The notes under the pieces are model-generated. The model was not told the DNA's origin and did not search any database. It saw nothing but the letters and a program-made list of their open reading frames with translations. From Oscillibacter sp. MSJ-31 (GTDB taxonomy: Bacteria; Bacillota; Clostridia; Oscillospirales; Oscillospiraceae), in NCBI RefSeq assembly GCF_018918025.1, contig NZ_JAHLPT010000002.1:62001-126000 (forward strand): a stretch of 64,000 nt of DNA, read 5' to 3'. A program made the position numbers and the translations under genes. Numbering within the stretch: the first letter of the stretch is position 1; each line of letters begins with the position of its first letter. This document shows, one piece after another, positions 35,750 through 43,782 of the stretch.

Positions 35750-36364
35750 CTACAGGCATTCGGCACAGTAGGCGCGGATGTCGAACGCGTCCAGCGGGCT
35801 GGTCGCCTTGAGGTAGAGCGGGTGGTGCGGGTGTCCCTTGACCGAGCGCCGCCCCGCCGTGTACCACTGCGCGCCGTGCCGCTCGCCGATGGCGATCATG
35901 TCGGCAAGGCAGTCCTTGAGATACGCGCGCTGCTCGATGATGTTTCCCCACGCCGCCCACACGGCGGGCTGCTCGGACAGCGAGAGGATGTAGTCGAACG
36001 CCTCCATGTTTGCGCGGTGGAGCGCCTCGTTGCACACGCGCTCCATGTCGTTCGGGCGCGTCGCCCGCTGGGCATAGACGTTGAACATGAGGAAGCTGTC
36101 GTAGCCGTTGTTTTTCGCCACGCGCTCCACCGACTGAAGCGTAGGGTCGAGCCGATCCGGCTCGGCGGTCGAGGGATTGATGCCGATGCACACGAGCGGC
36201 TTTTCCCCGCGCGTGCCGAGAAGATATCGGTACTCCGTGTAAAAATCCGGCACATAGAGCCATTTCTCCGCGTCGTAGCCGCCGGACTGTCCGCTGCGCG
36301 CCATCGCCTCGGCAAAGGGCAGGATGGAAAGCTCCGCGGTCGGAGCGCTCGGGATGTGCGGCAT
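35750..36364 (-). CDS. DUF1643 family protein
   Basis: A 204-residue protein. Typical DUF1643 text is LVCIGINPSTAEPDRLDPTL (about 57-76) and FLMFNVYAQRATRPNDM; VWAAWGNIIEQRAYLKDC follows. The family has no settled function. The ATG at 36364 follows GGAGGAACGACC. Confidence 0.88.
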   Translation of the reverse strand: MPHIPSAPTAELSILPFAEAMARSGQSGGYDAEKWLYVPDFYTEYRYLLGTRGEKPLVCIGINPSTAEPDRLDPTLQSVERVAKNNGYDSFLMFNVYAQRATRPNDMERVCNEALHRANMEAFDYILSLSEQPAVWAAWGNIIEQRAYLKDCLADMIAIGERHGAQWYTAGRRSVKGHPHHPLYLKATSPLDAFDIRAYCAECL

Positions 36365-36481
36365 GGTCGTTCCTCCGTTCTGCCGCGCCCGCGGGGCGGC
36401 AACCGTTTTCCGACATTTTACCTCATCCGGCGCCGTTCGGCAAGCCCGCATTTGGGGGCTTGACTTTTTTCGTCTCAATGG

Positions 36482-36504
36482 TATGATTTGTATAACAAAT
36501 CATA
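36482..36504. promoter_or_regulatory. Palindromic operator over the AbrB-gene promoter
   Basis: TATGATTTGT and ACAAATCATA are perfect 10-base arms around ATA. The left arm includes the -10 (TATGAT, 16 bases after TTGACT at 36460), so a bound repressor would block transcription. Confidence 0.75.
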
Positions 36505-36521
36505 CTTTTGAGGTGAATAAT

Positions 36522-36731
36522 ATGAACGCTCCGAACGGCAGACACGCATGGACCGTAACGGTCGGCGCCAAGGGTCAGATCGTCATCCCCAAGGAGGCGC
36601 GCGACCTTTTCCACATTCAGCCCGGCGATACGCTGCTTTTCCTCGCCGACGAGGCGCAAGGCATGGCGATCCCGCCCAAGGCCGACTTCGCCCGCCTGTT
36701 TGATCTCATTTTCGGAGGGAAAGCGGAATGA
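36522..36731 (+). CDS. AbrB/MazE-type SpoVT-AbrB domain protein
   Basis: A 69-residue protein. TVGAKGQIVIPKEARDLFHI, then PGDTLLFLADEAQGMAIPPK, is a complete swapped-hairpin AbrB fold. It is a dimeric DNA-binding protein, probably an autorepressor acting on the palindrome just upstream. Its stop overlaps the start of the glycosyltransferase gene by 4 bases. A lone MazE-like antitoxin is less likely because no toxin follows. Confidence 0.88.
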   Translation: MNAPNGRHAWTVTVGAKGQIVIPKEARDLFHIQPGDTLLFLADEAQGMAIPPKADFARLFDLIFGGKAE

Positions 36732-37903
36732 ACATTGCCTTTTTCTGCATCCCCGCTCACGGGCACACGAACCCGACGCTCGCCGTCGTGCGCGAGCTGA
36801 CCGCGCGCGGGCACACCGTCCGCTACTACACGACCGAAGCCTTCCGCGCGAAGGTCGAGGCCGCAGGCGCGGTCTTTGTCCCCTTTGATGCCGAGGCCGC
36901 GCGCCCCGGCATGACCGCCGCCGACGGCGCACGTCTGGGCAGCGACCTCACCTTTTCCACCAAGCTCATCGTCGACCTCACGCTCGCCGCCGACGACTGG
37001 CTCAGCCGTGAGCTGACCGTCCACCGCCCCGACGTCATCGTGGGCGATTCGATGGCGTTCTGGGCGAAGCTCGCCGCGAAAAAGCACGGCATCCCCTTTG
37101 TCAGCTCCACCACGACCTTTGCCTTCAACCGCTTCAGCGCCAAGGTCATCGGGCAGAACGGCGCGGGCTTCCTGCAATTCCTGCTCGCACAGCCGAGGAT
37201 CAACCGCCAGCTCAAGCGCCTGCGCGCGGCGGGCTACGCGGTCAAGAGCGTGTTTGACATCATCGCCAACGACAACGAGACGGAAACTGTCGTCTACACC
37301 TCGCCGGAGTTCCAGCCCTGCGCCGACACCTTTTCGGAAAAATACCACTTCGTCGGTCCCCTCCTGCGCCCCGCGCAGTCGTCCTTTGAAAAGCTGCCGG
37401 GACGCTCCCTCATCTACATCTCGCTCGGCACGGTCAACAACGATGCGCTCCCCTTCTACTGTGCCTGTCTTGCCGCCTTCGGCGGCGATCCGCGCTTTCA
37501 GCTCGTGCTCTCCGCCGGCACGCAGACAGACCTCGCGGCGCTCGGCCCCATTCCGGAAAGCTGCACCGTCCGCGCGAGCGTGGACCAGATGGCGGTGCTC
37601 GACTGCGCCGACGTCTTTCTCACCCACTGCGGCATGAACAGCGCGAGCGAAGGGCTGTGGCACGGTCTGCCGCTCGTCCTCTACCCGCAGACGCCGGAGC
37701 AGCACGGCGTGGCGAACCGCGTCGCCGCGCTCGGCGCGGGCGTTCCGCTCACGGACCCCTCCGCAGACGGCATCCGCCGCGCGGTCGAGACCGCGCTCAC
37801 CAATCCCTCTTACCGCGAAAACGCGCAGAAGCTCGCCGACGGCTTCCGCCGCTGCGGCGGCGCGGTCGAGGCAGCCGATGCCATCGAGCACGCGGCGAAC
37901 TAA
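36728..37903 (+). CDS. MGT-family macrolide/UDP-glycosyltransferase
   Basis: A 391-residue GT-B protein. FFCIPAHGHTNPTLAVVREL at the start and SLIYISLGTVNNDALPFY, then FLTHCGMNSASEGLWHGLPL (about 300-319), match the GT1 MGT/YjiC group, which glycosylates macrolides, flavonoids and other hydrophobic molecules. It is coupled to the AbrB-type regulator, suggesting inducible detoxification. Confidence 0.93.
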   Translation: MNIAFFCIPAHGHTNPTLAVVRELTARGHTVRYYTTEAFRAKVEAAGAVFVPFDAEAARPGMTAADGARLGSDLTFSTKLIVDLTLAADDWLSRELTVHRPDVIVGDSMAFWAKLAAKKHGIPFVSSTTTFAFNRFSAKVIGQNGAGFLQFLLAQPRINRQLKRLRAAGYAVKSVFDIIANDNETETVVYTSPEFQPCADTFSEKYHFVGPLLRPAQSSFEKLPGRSLIYISLGTVNNDALPFYCACLAAFGGDPRFQLVLSAGTQTDLAALGPIPESCTVRASVDQMAVLDCADVFLTHCGMNSASEGLWHGLPLVLYPQTPEQHGVANRVAALGAGVPLTDPSADGIRRAVETALTNPSYRENAQKLADGFRRCGGAVEAADAIEHAAN

Positions 37904-37915
37904 GTGATTCCATGC

Positions 37916-37953
37916 AAAAACACGCTCCCGCCGACAGCGGGAGCGTGTTTTTT
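37916..37953. terminator. Bidirectional terminator after the glycosyltransferase
   Basis: AACACGCTCCCGC and GCGGGAGCGTGTT around CGACA, with A5 and T6 flanks, shared with the converging gene at 37969. Confidence 0.9.
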
Positions 37954-37968
37954 ATGTTATGTAAACTC

Positions 37969-38637
37969 TTACAGCTTCTTCTCGCGGTAGTCGTGCATGA
38001 TGCCCGCAAACAGCTCGCCGGTGGTCGGCGGCGTGATGGTGATGGCGTTCGCGCCCGCGCGGATGGTCTCTAAAATGCTCTCCTCCGTCGGCCCGCCGGT
38101 AGCGATGATGGCTGCGTGCGGGTACTGCTCGCGGATGTGGCGGACGATGCTCGCGGTCTCCGCCGCGCCGGAAACATTGAAGATATCCGTCCCCGCCTCG
38201 ATGCGGCCCTTAATGTCCGACCGGTCGGACACGACCGTCGCGATGACCGGAATATCCACCACGGATTTGATCTCCGCGATGACCTCGTTCGGCATCGGCG
38301 CGTTGACGACCACGCCGTAGGCGCCCTGATGCTCGGCCTGCATGGCAAGACGCACGCTGCGGCTGCCGTTGGTGTACCCGCCGCCTACGCCGACGAACAC
38401 CGGCACGTCGGCCACGTTGATGACCGCCTGTGAGATCGACGCCTGCGGCGTGAAAGGATAGACCGCAATGATCGCGTCGGCATTGATGTTTTTGATGATG
38501 GCAGCGTCCGTGGAAAAGGCGATCGACTTGATGCGCTTTCCGAAAATGCGGATGCCGCTGCACTCGCTGATGCAGTGTGGCAGCGTCAGCCCATGGCTGC
38601 GCAGCGTTCCGCTGTAGCTCGGCACATATTTTCTCAT
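37969..38637 (-). CDS. TIM-barrel protein of unknown function (NanE/ThiG-like fold)
   Basis: A 222-residue protein. Repeating beta/alpha units end in a C-terminal phosphate-binding pair: AAIIATGGPTEESILETIRA and GANAITITPPT (about 175-205). VPVFVGVGGGYTNGSRSV lies in the middle. This recalls NanE, ThiG and related FMN/phosphate-binding barrels; no specific enzyme can be assigned. GGGAGGTGCAGC precedes the ATG. Confidence 0.65.
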   Translation of the reverse strand: MRKYVPSYSGTLRSHGLTLPHCISECSGIRIFGKRIKSIAFSTDAAIIKNINADAIIAVYPFTPQASISQAVINVADVPVFVGVGGGYTNGSRSVRLAMQAEHQGAYGVVVNAPMPNEVIAEIKSVVDIPVIATVVSDRSDIKGRIEAGTDIFNVSGAAETASIVRHIREQYPHAAIIATGGPTEESILETIRAGANAITITPPTTGELFAGIMHDYREKKL

Positions 38638-38643
38638 GCTGCA

Positions 38644-38704
38644 CCTCCCATACCGTTCTTTGCTTTATGATAGGATTATATTATACAAAAATCCGTATGG
38701 GAGG
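38644..38704 (-). promoter_or_regulatory. Leader of the TIM-barrel gene with a long inverted repeat
   Basis: CCTCCCATACCG (38644-38655) and CCGTATGGGAGG (38693-38704) are near-perfect arms around a TATAATATAAT sequence on the minus strand. One arm holds the gene's ribosome-binding GGGAGG. Confidence 0.45.
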
Positions 38705-38728
38705 CCATGAATAAATTGTGAACTTTTG

Positions 38729-39961
38729 TTAAATCGTCGTCAAGAAACCTGCGCCGCGCAGGCTCTCCGCGTGGACGGCGCGGGTGTGCGCGATGGGCTG
38801 CCAGCTCCGCGTGCGGCTGACGAGCGAAACGAGCTGCAGCGGCAGCCACGCCGCCATGAAGAGCGGGAAGCCCGCGACCGTCCGCACAATGCGGCGGTCG
38901 CGGTAGCCGCCGAGGTAGGCCAGCAGCGCGGCAAGCGCCATCAGGCCGAGCGTACTCAGGGTCAGCGAGACCGCGCCGGTCAGCGCAAGAGTCCCCGCCG
39001 TCCCCTGCACGAGCGAAGAGAGAATTGTGAGCGTGAGCGGCAGGAGCGTCAGCGCCTGCAAAAACGGCGCGTTGACAATCAGCAGCGCGTCGAGCGCGCG
39101 CAGGGGCGCATTCCCCCGCAGCGCAGAGACAAGCGGCGCGTCCATCCTCACCGCCACGTCCATGATGCCGCTGCACCAGCGGCGGCGCTGGCGAAGCGAT
39201 ACGGCGAAGTCGTTCGGCGCTTCGTCGTAGGTCAGCGCGCCAGGGACAAAGCAGACGCGCACGCCGTTTGCCGCGCACTGCGCGGCAAACTCCGCGTCCT
39301 CGGCGATGGTCGAGGTGTTCCAGCCGCCGAAGCGCTCAAGCACCGCGCGGTGGACGGCAAAGCCCGTGCCGACCAGCTTGGAGGAAAGACCGCAGCTCAT
39401 GCGGGCGCGGGAGAAGAAGGTGTCGAAGAGCGTGAAGTACAGCCCATAGCAGCCGGAGAGCCAGGAGTCGTAGGGATTCTTCGCGCGCATCGCGCCCTTG
39501 CACACCTGCGCGCCCGCGCAGAAGGCGTCGTTCATGCGGGCGAGGAACTGCTCGTCCGCGACGTTGTCCGCGTCAAAGACGCAGAAGGCGTCATAGCGCT
39601 GCGGCAGCAGCCACGCGACCGCCTCGTGCAGCGCGTCGCCCTTGCAGCGCACCGGCTCAAAGCAGCGGAAGATCTTCGCGCCCGCGCAGAGAGCCTCCGA
39701 CTCGGTGTCATCCGTGCAGTTGTTGGGGATCACAAAAATATCGTAGAGCGCGTCGGGATAGTCCTGCTTTTTCAGGCTCTCCACGAGCGCGCCGATGACA
39801 GCCTCCTCGTTGCGCGCGGCAACGAGGCAGGCAAAGCGCGTGCGCGGCGCGCACACTGCATAGCGCTTTGGCTTTCGCAGCCCAAAGAGCGCCACGGCGA
39901 GGAACCACAGGCTCGCCGCCTTCAGCAGCAGCGTTAAAATCACGATCCACATATTAAGCAT
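38729..39961 (-). CDS. Membrane glycosyltransferase family 2 protein
   Basis: A 410-residue protein. One N-terminal helix is followed by a GT-A domain: CLVAARNEEAVIGALVESLK, DAFCVFDADNVADEQFL (the DxD), TIAEDAEFAAQCAANG and the processive QRRRWCSG motif at about 268. Three to four C-terminal helices follow. It resembles hyaluronan/cellulose-synthase-like enzymes that polymerise and export sugar chains; the product is unknown. It lies downstream of the histidine kinase, separated by a hairpin and by a possible response-regulator box. Confidence 0.9.
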   Translation of the reverse strand: MLNMWIVILTLLLKAASLWFLAVALFGLRKPKRYAVCAPRTRFACLVAARNEEAVIGALVESLKKQDYPDALYDIFVIPNNCTDDTESEALCAGAKIFRCFEPVRCKGDALHEAVAWLLPQRYDAFCVFDADNVADEQFLARMNDAFCAGAQVCKGAMRAKNPYDSWLSGCYGLYFTLFDTFFSRARMSCGLSSKLVGTGFAVHRAVLERFGGWNTSTIAEDAEFAAQCAANGVRVCFVPGALTYDEAPNDFAVSLRQRRRWCSGIMDVAVRMDAPLVSALRGNAPLRALDALLIVNAPFLQALTLLPLTLTILSSLVQGTAGTLALTGAVSLTLSTLGLMALAALLAYLGGYRDRRIVRTVAGFPLFMAAWLPLQLVSLVSRTRSWQPIAHTRAVHAESLRGAGFLTTI

Positions 39962-39964
39962 AAG

Positions 39965-40014
39965 AAAAGACCGCCTCTCTCTTGGGATGAGCCAAGCATA
40001 GCAGACGGTCTTTT
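39965..40014 (-). terminator. Terminator between the histidine kinase and the GT2 gene
   Basis: AAAAGACCG and CGGTCTTTT with an inner TTGG/CCAA stem; T-tracts on both sides. It lies just upstream of the GT2 start. Confidence 0.75.
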
Positions 40015-40032
40015 GTTTTGTGCTTTGATTTT

Positions 40033-40050
40033 CTTTAAGCGTTTTTTAAG
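40033..40050. promoter_or_regulatory. Putative response-regulator box upstream of the GT2 gene
   Basis: On the minus strand, TTAAA, six bases and TTAAAG form an 11-base-spaced direct repeat like the one ahead of the response regulator gene (42749-42765). Confidence 0.4.
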
Positions 40051-40067
40051 ACTTTGTGTCGAAATCG

Positions 40068-41954
40068 TTACTCCGTGCGCGGCAGGGCGAAGCCGACCTT
40101 GAACAGGTCGCCGTCGATGGCGATGGAGAACGTGCCCTTCTGCAGCTCGACAAGGCTCTTGGCGATGTTCAGCCCAAGTCCGCTGCCCTCGGTCGTGCGT
40201 GAGCTGTCCCCGCGCACGAAGCGCTCCAGCAGCTCGTCGGGGTCGATGTTGAGCGCATCGCGCGAGATGTTCTTGAACGAGAACGCCACCGTCTCGCCCT
40301 CGCGCCTCGCTGCGATGTAAAGCCGCGTGCCCGCGCAGGCATACTTGCAGGCGTTTGAGAGGAGATTGTCCAGCACGCGCCACATCAGCGCGCCGTCGCA
40401 CAGGCAGTAAAGCTCCTCGTCCGGCAGCGTCACCACCGGCTCGAGCCGCGCGGCGGACAGCTTTTCGGCGTACTCGCCCACCGTCTGGTCGATCAGCTCG
40501 CGCACGCTCCGCCGCGCGATGTGACAGGGAATGTTGCCCGTCGACGCCTTGGACATTTCCACCAGGTCCACCGTCAGCTTCTTGAGCTTGTGCGCCTGCC
40601 GGTCGAGCACGGCGAGGTATTCCCGCTCCTGCTCCGGCGTGTGCTCGCGCTGAAGCAGATCGACGTAGTTCACAATGCTCGTGAGCGGCGTTTTGATGTC
40701 GTGCGATACGTTGGTGATCAGCTCCGTCTTGAGCCGTTCGCTCTTGAGCCTCTGCTCCACCGCGATGCTCATGCCGCGGCTGATGGCATTGAGGTTTTCG
40801 CCGTGGCGCTTGAGATCGAAGTACATATGCGAGGTATCGACCTGCGAGGTGAGGTCGCCCGCAGCGAGGGCTTCGCCGCCCTTCTGCAGCCGCCGCAGCT
40901 GCATCGAAAGCAGGCACGCCGCGACAGACAGCACCGCGATCAGCATCAGCAGCAGCCCGTCCGCGTGATTGCTCTCAAGCGCAAAGAGCAGCACGCCGAT
41001 CACGCAGCAGCCGACCGCTGTGCGCCACACGAGCGGAATACCGCGCACGAAGCCGGCCAGCGCTCCCCACGCGCGGCAGAGCACGCGCCAGCACCACCTC
41101 AAAATCCGTCGGCAGAGCCGGAGGAGCCAACAGCAGACGGTATTCTCCCACCACTTCCCCAGTTTGATACGGGCGCAGAGCGTCGTCCAGAACGCAAGGA
41201 AAAGCGCATAGGCGAGCGCGGCAAAGGCAAGCAAAAGGGCGAGCACGATCGGATCATAGCGGTCAACGCGGCTCTCCGCGCTCTCCACCGCAGCAACAAT
41301 GAGCACCCCGCCTCCGCCGAGAAGGAGCAGCGCATAGAGATCAAAGGGGAGCTTCTCCTGCCAGCCGGCGACCGCCTCCTCGCGCCCCGGCCTGCGGCCC
41401 GCGGCACGGGCGAGGAAGATGAAGAGGAACAGCTCCGCAGCTGCGCAGGCAATTACGACCGCCGCTGCGTGCGGCGCAAGGCGTGTCATTGTGTAGTAGA
41501 AGTCCCGCGCCCGGTAGACGCTGTCCTGCGCGGGATAGTCCACGGCGATGTAGCTGCGGAACACAACGCCGTCCTGCGCCATCTCACCCCACCAGCCCGT
41601 CACGGGAACGTCGCCTGTGCGGTGGTTATCGAAGAGGATGGTGCCCGCCTCGTCCTCGATCGAAAAACGGACATTTGTGGAGCGGTCGTCGGCAGGATAC
41701 CAGCTGTCATACTTCGCCAGCACCTCCGCCTGCCCGTTCTCTGCATAATAGTGGTAGCTGTCGTAAACATGGCTCATCTCGCGGTAGACCGCGCTCGAGC
41801 AGATGCTGCTTTCATAAAAGTCTCCGCGCAGATCGCCGCTGTAGTTGAATGCGAGCGCTGCGCCGTAGCTCAAAAGCACCGGCACGAGCGCGACGGCGAG
41901 GAAAAAGGCCGCCGCCTTGGCCCAGAAGCCGCCCGCCCAATCATTCCTTTTCAT
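40068..41954 (-). CDS. Sensor histidine kinase
   Basis: A 628-residue protein. A first helix (about 12-33) and an extracytoplasmic loop precede several further helices (about 155-350). The HAMP-like region leads to the H box NVSHDIKTPLTSIVNYVDLL (His about 416), the N box LLSNACKYACAG and G2 GSGLGLNIAKSLVEL. The usual DxG of the G1 box is not evident (FKNISRDALNIDPDEL takes its place), as in a known subgroup of Clostridial kinases. It overlaps the response regulator by 14 bases. Confidence 0.92.
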   Translation of the reverse strand: MKRNDWAGGFWAKAAAFFLAVALVPVLLSYGAALAFNYSGDLRGDFYESSICSSAVYREMSHVYDSYHYYAENGQAEVLAKYDSWYPADDRSTNVRFSIEDEAGTILFDNHRTGDVPVTGWWGEMAQDGVVFRSYIAVDYPAQDSVYRARDFYYTMTRLAPHAAAVVIACAAAELFLFIFLARAAGRRPGREEAVAGWQEKLPFDLYALLLLGGGGVLIVAAVESAESRVDRYDPIVLALLLAFAALAYALFLAFWTTLCARIKLGKWWENTVCCWLLRLCRRILRWCWRVLCRAWGALAGFVRGIPLVWRTAVGCCVIGVLLFALESNHADGLLLMLIAVLSVAACLLSMQLRRLQKGGEALAAGDLTSQVDTSHMYFDLKRHGENLNAISRGMSIAVEQRLKSERLKTELITNVSHDIKTPLTSIVNYVDLLQREHTPEQEREYLAVLDRQAHKLKKLTVDLVEMSKASTGNIPCHIARRSVRELIDQTVGEYAEKLSAARLEPVVTLPDEELYCLCDGALMWRVLDNLLSNACKYACAGTRLYIAARREGETVAFSFKNISRDALNIDPDELLERFVRGDSSRTTEGSGLGLNIAKSLVELQKGTFSIAIDGDLFKVGFALPRTE

Positions 41955-42654
41955 GTCGAAGGTCCTCCATTTTATACCCCAGGCCCCACACGACCTTCAG
42001 GTAGCGCGGCTCGGAGGGGTTGATCTCGATCTTCTGACGCAGGTGGCGGATGTGTACCGCCACGCTCGTTTCGGCGCCGAGGGAATTTTCGTTCCACACC
42101 AGCTCGTAGATCTGGCTGCTCGAATAGATGCGCCCGGGCGACCGGATAAGGAGCTGCAGGATGTTGAATTCCAGCGGCGTCAGCGAAACGCTCTCGCCGT
42201 CCACCGTCACGCTCTTGGCGTCCTCGTTGAGCGTCACGCCGCCGACGGTGTAGATGCCGCGCTCCGGCGCGGTCTCCGGCTTTGCGCCGAGCAGCGTATA
42301 GCGCCGAAGCTGTGATTTCACGCGGGCCAGCACCTCCACAGGGTCAAAGGGCTTGGTGATGTAATCGTCCGCGCCGACGTTCAGTCCGAGCACCTTGTCG
42401 CTGCTCTCGCTCTTCGCCGTGAGCAGGATGATGGGCGCGTTGCTCTCGCGCCGGATCGCCGCCGTCGCGGCAATGCCGTCCAGCTCCGGCATCATGATGT
42501 CCATGAGGACAAGGTGGATGTCATTCTTCCGCACGGCCTCGACCGCCTCCGCGCCGTTGTAGGCTTCAAAGACGCGGTACTCTCCGCCGGATAAATAAAT
42601 CTTCAGCGCGGCGACAATATCGCGGTCGTCGTCGCAGACTAAAATGTTGTGCAT
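41941..42654 (-). CDS. OmpR-family response regulator
   Basis: A 237-residue protein. The receiver has CDDDRDI (acidic pocket), DIMMPELDG with the phosphoacceptor Asp at about 52, TAKSES and the Lys in YITKPFDP. The C-terminal winged helix (about 130-235) has LTPLEFNILQLLIRSPGRIY and TSVAVHIRHLRQKIEINP. It partners the coupled histidine kinase. Confidence 0.96.
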   Translation of the reverse strand: MHNILVCDDDRDIVAALKIYLSGGEYRVFEAYNGAEAVEAVRKNDIHLVLMDIMMPELDGIAATAAIRRESNAPIILLTAKSESSDKVLGLNVGADDYITKPFDPVEVLARVKSQLRRYTLLGAKPETAPERGIYTVGGVTLNEDAKSVTVDGESVSLTPLEFNILQLLIRSPGRIYSSSQIYELVWNENSLGAETSVAVHIRHLRQKIEINPSEPRYLKVVWGLGYKMEDLRHEKE

Positions 42655-42748
42655 TGCTTTCCTTCCCTCCCTGCCCGACGCGGCGCCGCCTCTCGGGCTT
42701 TCCTGAGCTTACTCTACCACCGCAGCCTTAAAAGGAAAAGGGGGAAAG

Positions 42749-42765
42749 CCTTAATTTTTCTTTAA
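42749..42765. promoter_or_regulatory. Putative autoregulatory box upstream of the response regulator
   Basis: On the minus strand, TTAAA, six bases and TTAAGG, an 11-base-spaced direct repeat typical of OmpR-type binding sites. Confidence 0.45.
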
Positions 42766-42778
42766 TATCAGAAAATGC

Positions 42779-42807
42779 TTGCACTCCTCCGCCGCTTTCG
42801 CTATAAT
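42779..42807 (+). promoter_or_regulatory. Promoter ahead of the first tRNA-Pro-like half
   Basis: TTGCAC (42779-42784), 17 bases, TATAAT (42802-42807). No protein gene follows; the transcript would begin with the tRNA-like segment. Confidence 0.7.
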
Positions 42808-42840
42808 AGCAAAGTGCTTATCCGCACTCACGCGCATATC

Positions 42841-42877
42841 CGGGTATAGCGAAGCTGGTATCGCGCCTGGTTTGGGA
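42841..42877 (+). pseudogene. 5' half of a tRNA-Pro gene, copy 1
   Basis: Thirty-seven bases resemble the 5' half of tRNA-Pro and stop in the anticodon loop (TTTGGGA). The D stem is intact with a changed base pair (GCGA with TCGC). No matching 3' half follows. Confidence 0.65.
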
Positions 42878-43064
42878 GTGCCGTGGCGGTATCCGGGACG
42901 GGACAAGGCGAAACGCCACAAAGCCTTGCAACGCCTGCATTTTCGGGATTTCCCCCGGTTGCCGAAAACGGCATAAAAGTGGCTTTGACCACAGGAATGA
43001 CCACAGACAGAAAAATCTTTATTTTTACCCCTCGCCATGGTATCATGGCAGAAAAATGAATATC

Positions 43065-43101
43065 CGGGTATAGCGAAGTTGGTATCGCGCCTGGTTTGGG
43101 A
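43065..43101 (+). pseudogene. 5' half of a tRNA-Pro gene, copy 2
   Basis: Identical to copy 1 except one base (GAAGT for GAAGC) and again ends at TTTGGGA. A weaker promoter (TTTATT, 17 bases, TATCAT) precedes it. Sequence after the anticodon loop is unrelated to tRNA. Confidence 0.65.
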
Positions 43102-43237
43102 CATAGTAGGACTTTGTTAAACCCATTTTTTGAAATCGCCGCAAAGCCTTGCGGCACAAGGGTTTGCGGGTTTCTGTTTTTCTGAAATTTACACGTTTTT
43201 GAAGCCAACCCACAATTTTGACCATAACTAGAAATGC

Positions 43238-43266
43238 TTTACGAAACCGCCCCATAATGCTATAAT
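43238..43266 (+). promoter_or_regulatory. Promoter of tRNA-Pro
   Basis: TTTACG (43238-43243), 17 bases, TATAAT (43261-43266), 22 bases ahead of the tRNA. Confidence 0.7.
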
Positions 43267-43288
43267 ATAATGGGGTTTTATTGAATAT

Positions 43289-43364
43289 CGGGGTGTTGCG
43301 CAGTTGGTAGCGCGCCTGCTTTGGGAGCAGGAGGCCCAGGGTTCGAGTCCCTGCACTCCGACCA
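43289..43364 (+). tRNA. tRNA-Pro (anticodon UGG)
   Basis: A full cloverleaf: acceptor CGGGGTG/CACTCCG, D arm GCGC/GCGC, anticodon stem CCTGC/GCAGG with loop TTTGGGA, T arm with GGTTCGAGTCC, and an encoded CCA. It marks the border between GC-rich core and island. Confidence 0.96.
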
Positions 43365-43366
43365 CC

Positions 43367-43403
43367 AAAAACAGGCTATTTTATTAGAAAATAGCCTGTT
43401 TTT
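43367..43403 (+). terminator. Terminator of tRNA-Pro
   Basis: AAAAACAGGCTATTTT and AAAATAGCCTGTTTTT around ATTAG. Confidence 0.9.
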
Positions 43404-43722
43404 GCAACTTTTTCCACCATATTCGCTCTGCACTTTCTTTTAGCATACCACATTTGAATCAATTCCATTTAATGCTATTGTCAGTACTTTTTGTATATAA
43501 TCACGCTCGTTTTTTTCGCACTTTCAACTACTTTAATAATTTTTTATCAAATATAGCTTGACCACAATTATAATCACTCTTCCACCAGTGATTACCGTTT
43601 GTTTAATCGAGATATTATGCATCGCATTCACATAGGAATCCCGTTCTCTGTTCACCTATGGTTGCTTTGCCGGCGAATGATATAGGCCTATAAAGTCACC
43701 TTCACGCCTCACAAAGATAGGC
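43404..43722. other. AT-rich intergenic stretch downstream of tRNA-Pro
   Basis: About 320 bases, AT-rich, without a gene, ribosome site or clear repeat on either strand. It is where an element integrated at the tRNA 3' end would show its att core; none is recognisable by eye. Confidence 0.6.
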
Positions 43723-43760
43723 TTGCATAAAAGGCGTTATCTTGATATAATACTATCAAG
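43723..43760 (+). promoter_or_regulatory. Promoter and operator of the YefM/ParE-type TA pair
   Basis: TTGCAT (43723-43728), 17 bases, TATAAT (43746-43751). CTTGATA (43741-43747) and TATCAAG (43754-43760) form an inverted repeat over the -10, the expected autoregulatory site. Confidence 0.8.
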
Positions 43761-43782
43761 AAATTGATAAGGAGGGCTTTCT

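Noticed and set aside
36522-36731. MazE antitoxin of a toxin-antitoxin pair
   Set aside because: The partner gene is a glycosyltransferase, not a MazF-type toxin.
42841-43101. CRISPR-like repeats
   Set aside because: Only two copies, each tRNA-derived and 190 bases apart; no array.
42828-43255. Minus-strand frames reading through the tRNA-Pro halves
   Set aside because: They run antisense to tRNA-derived sequence and promoters; coding is unlikely.
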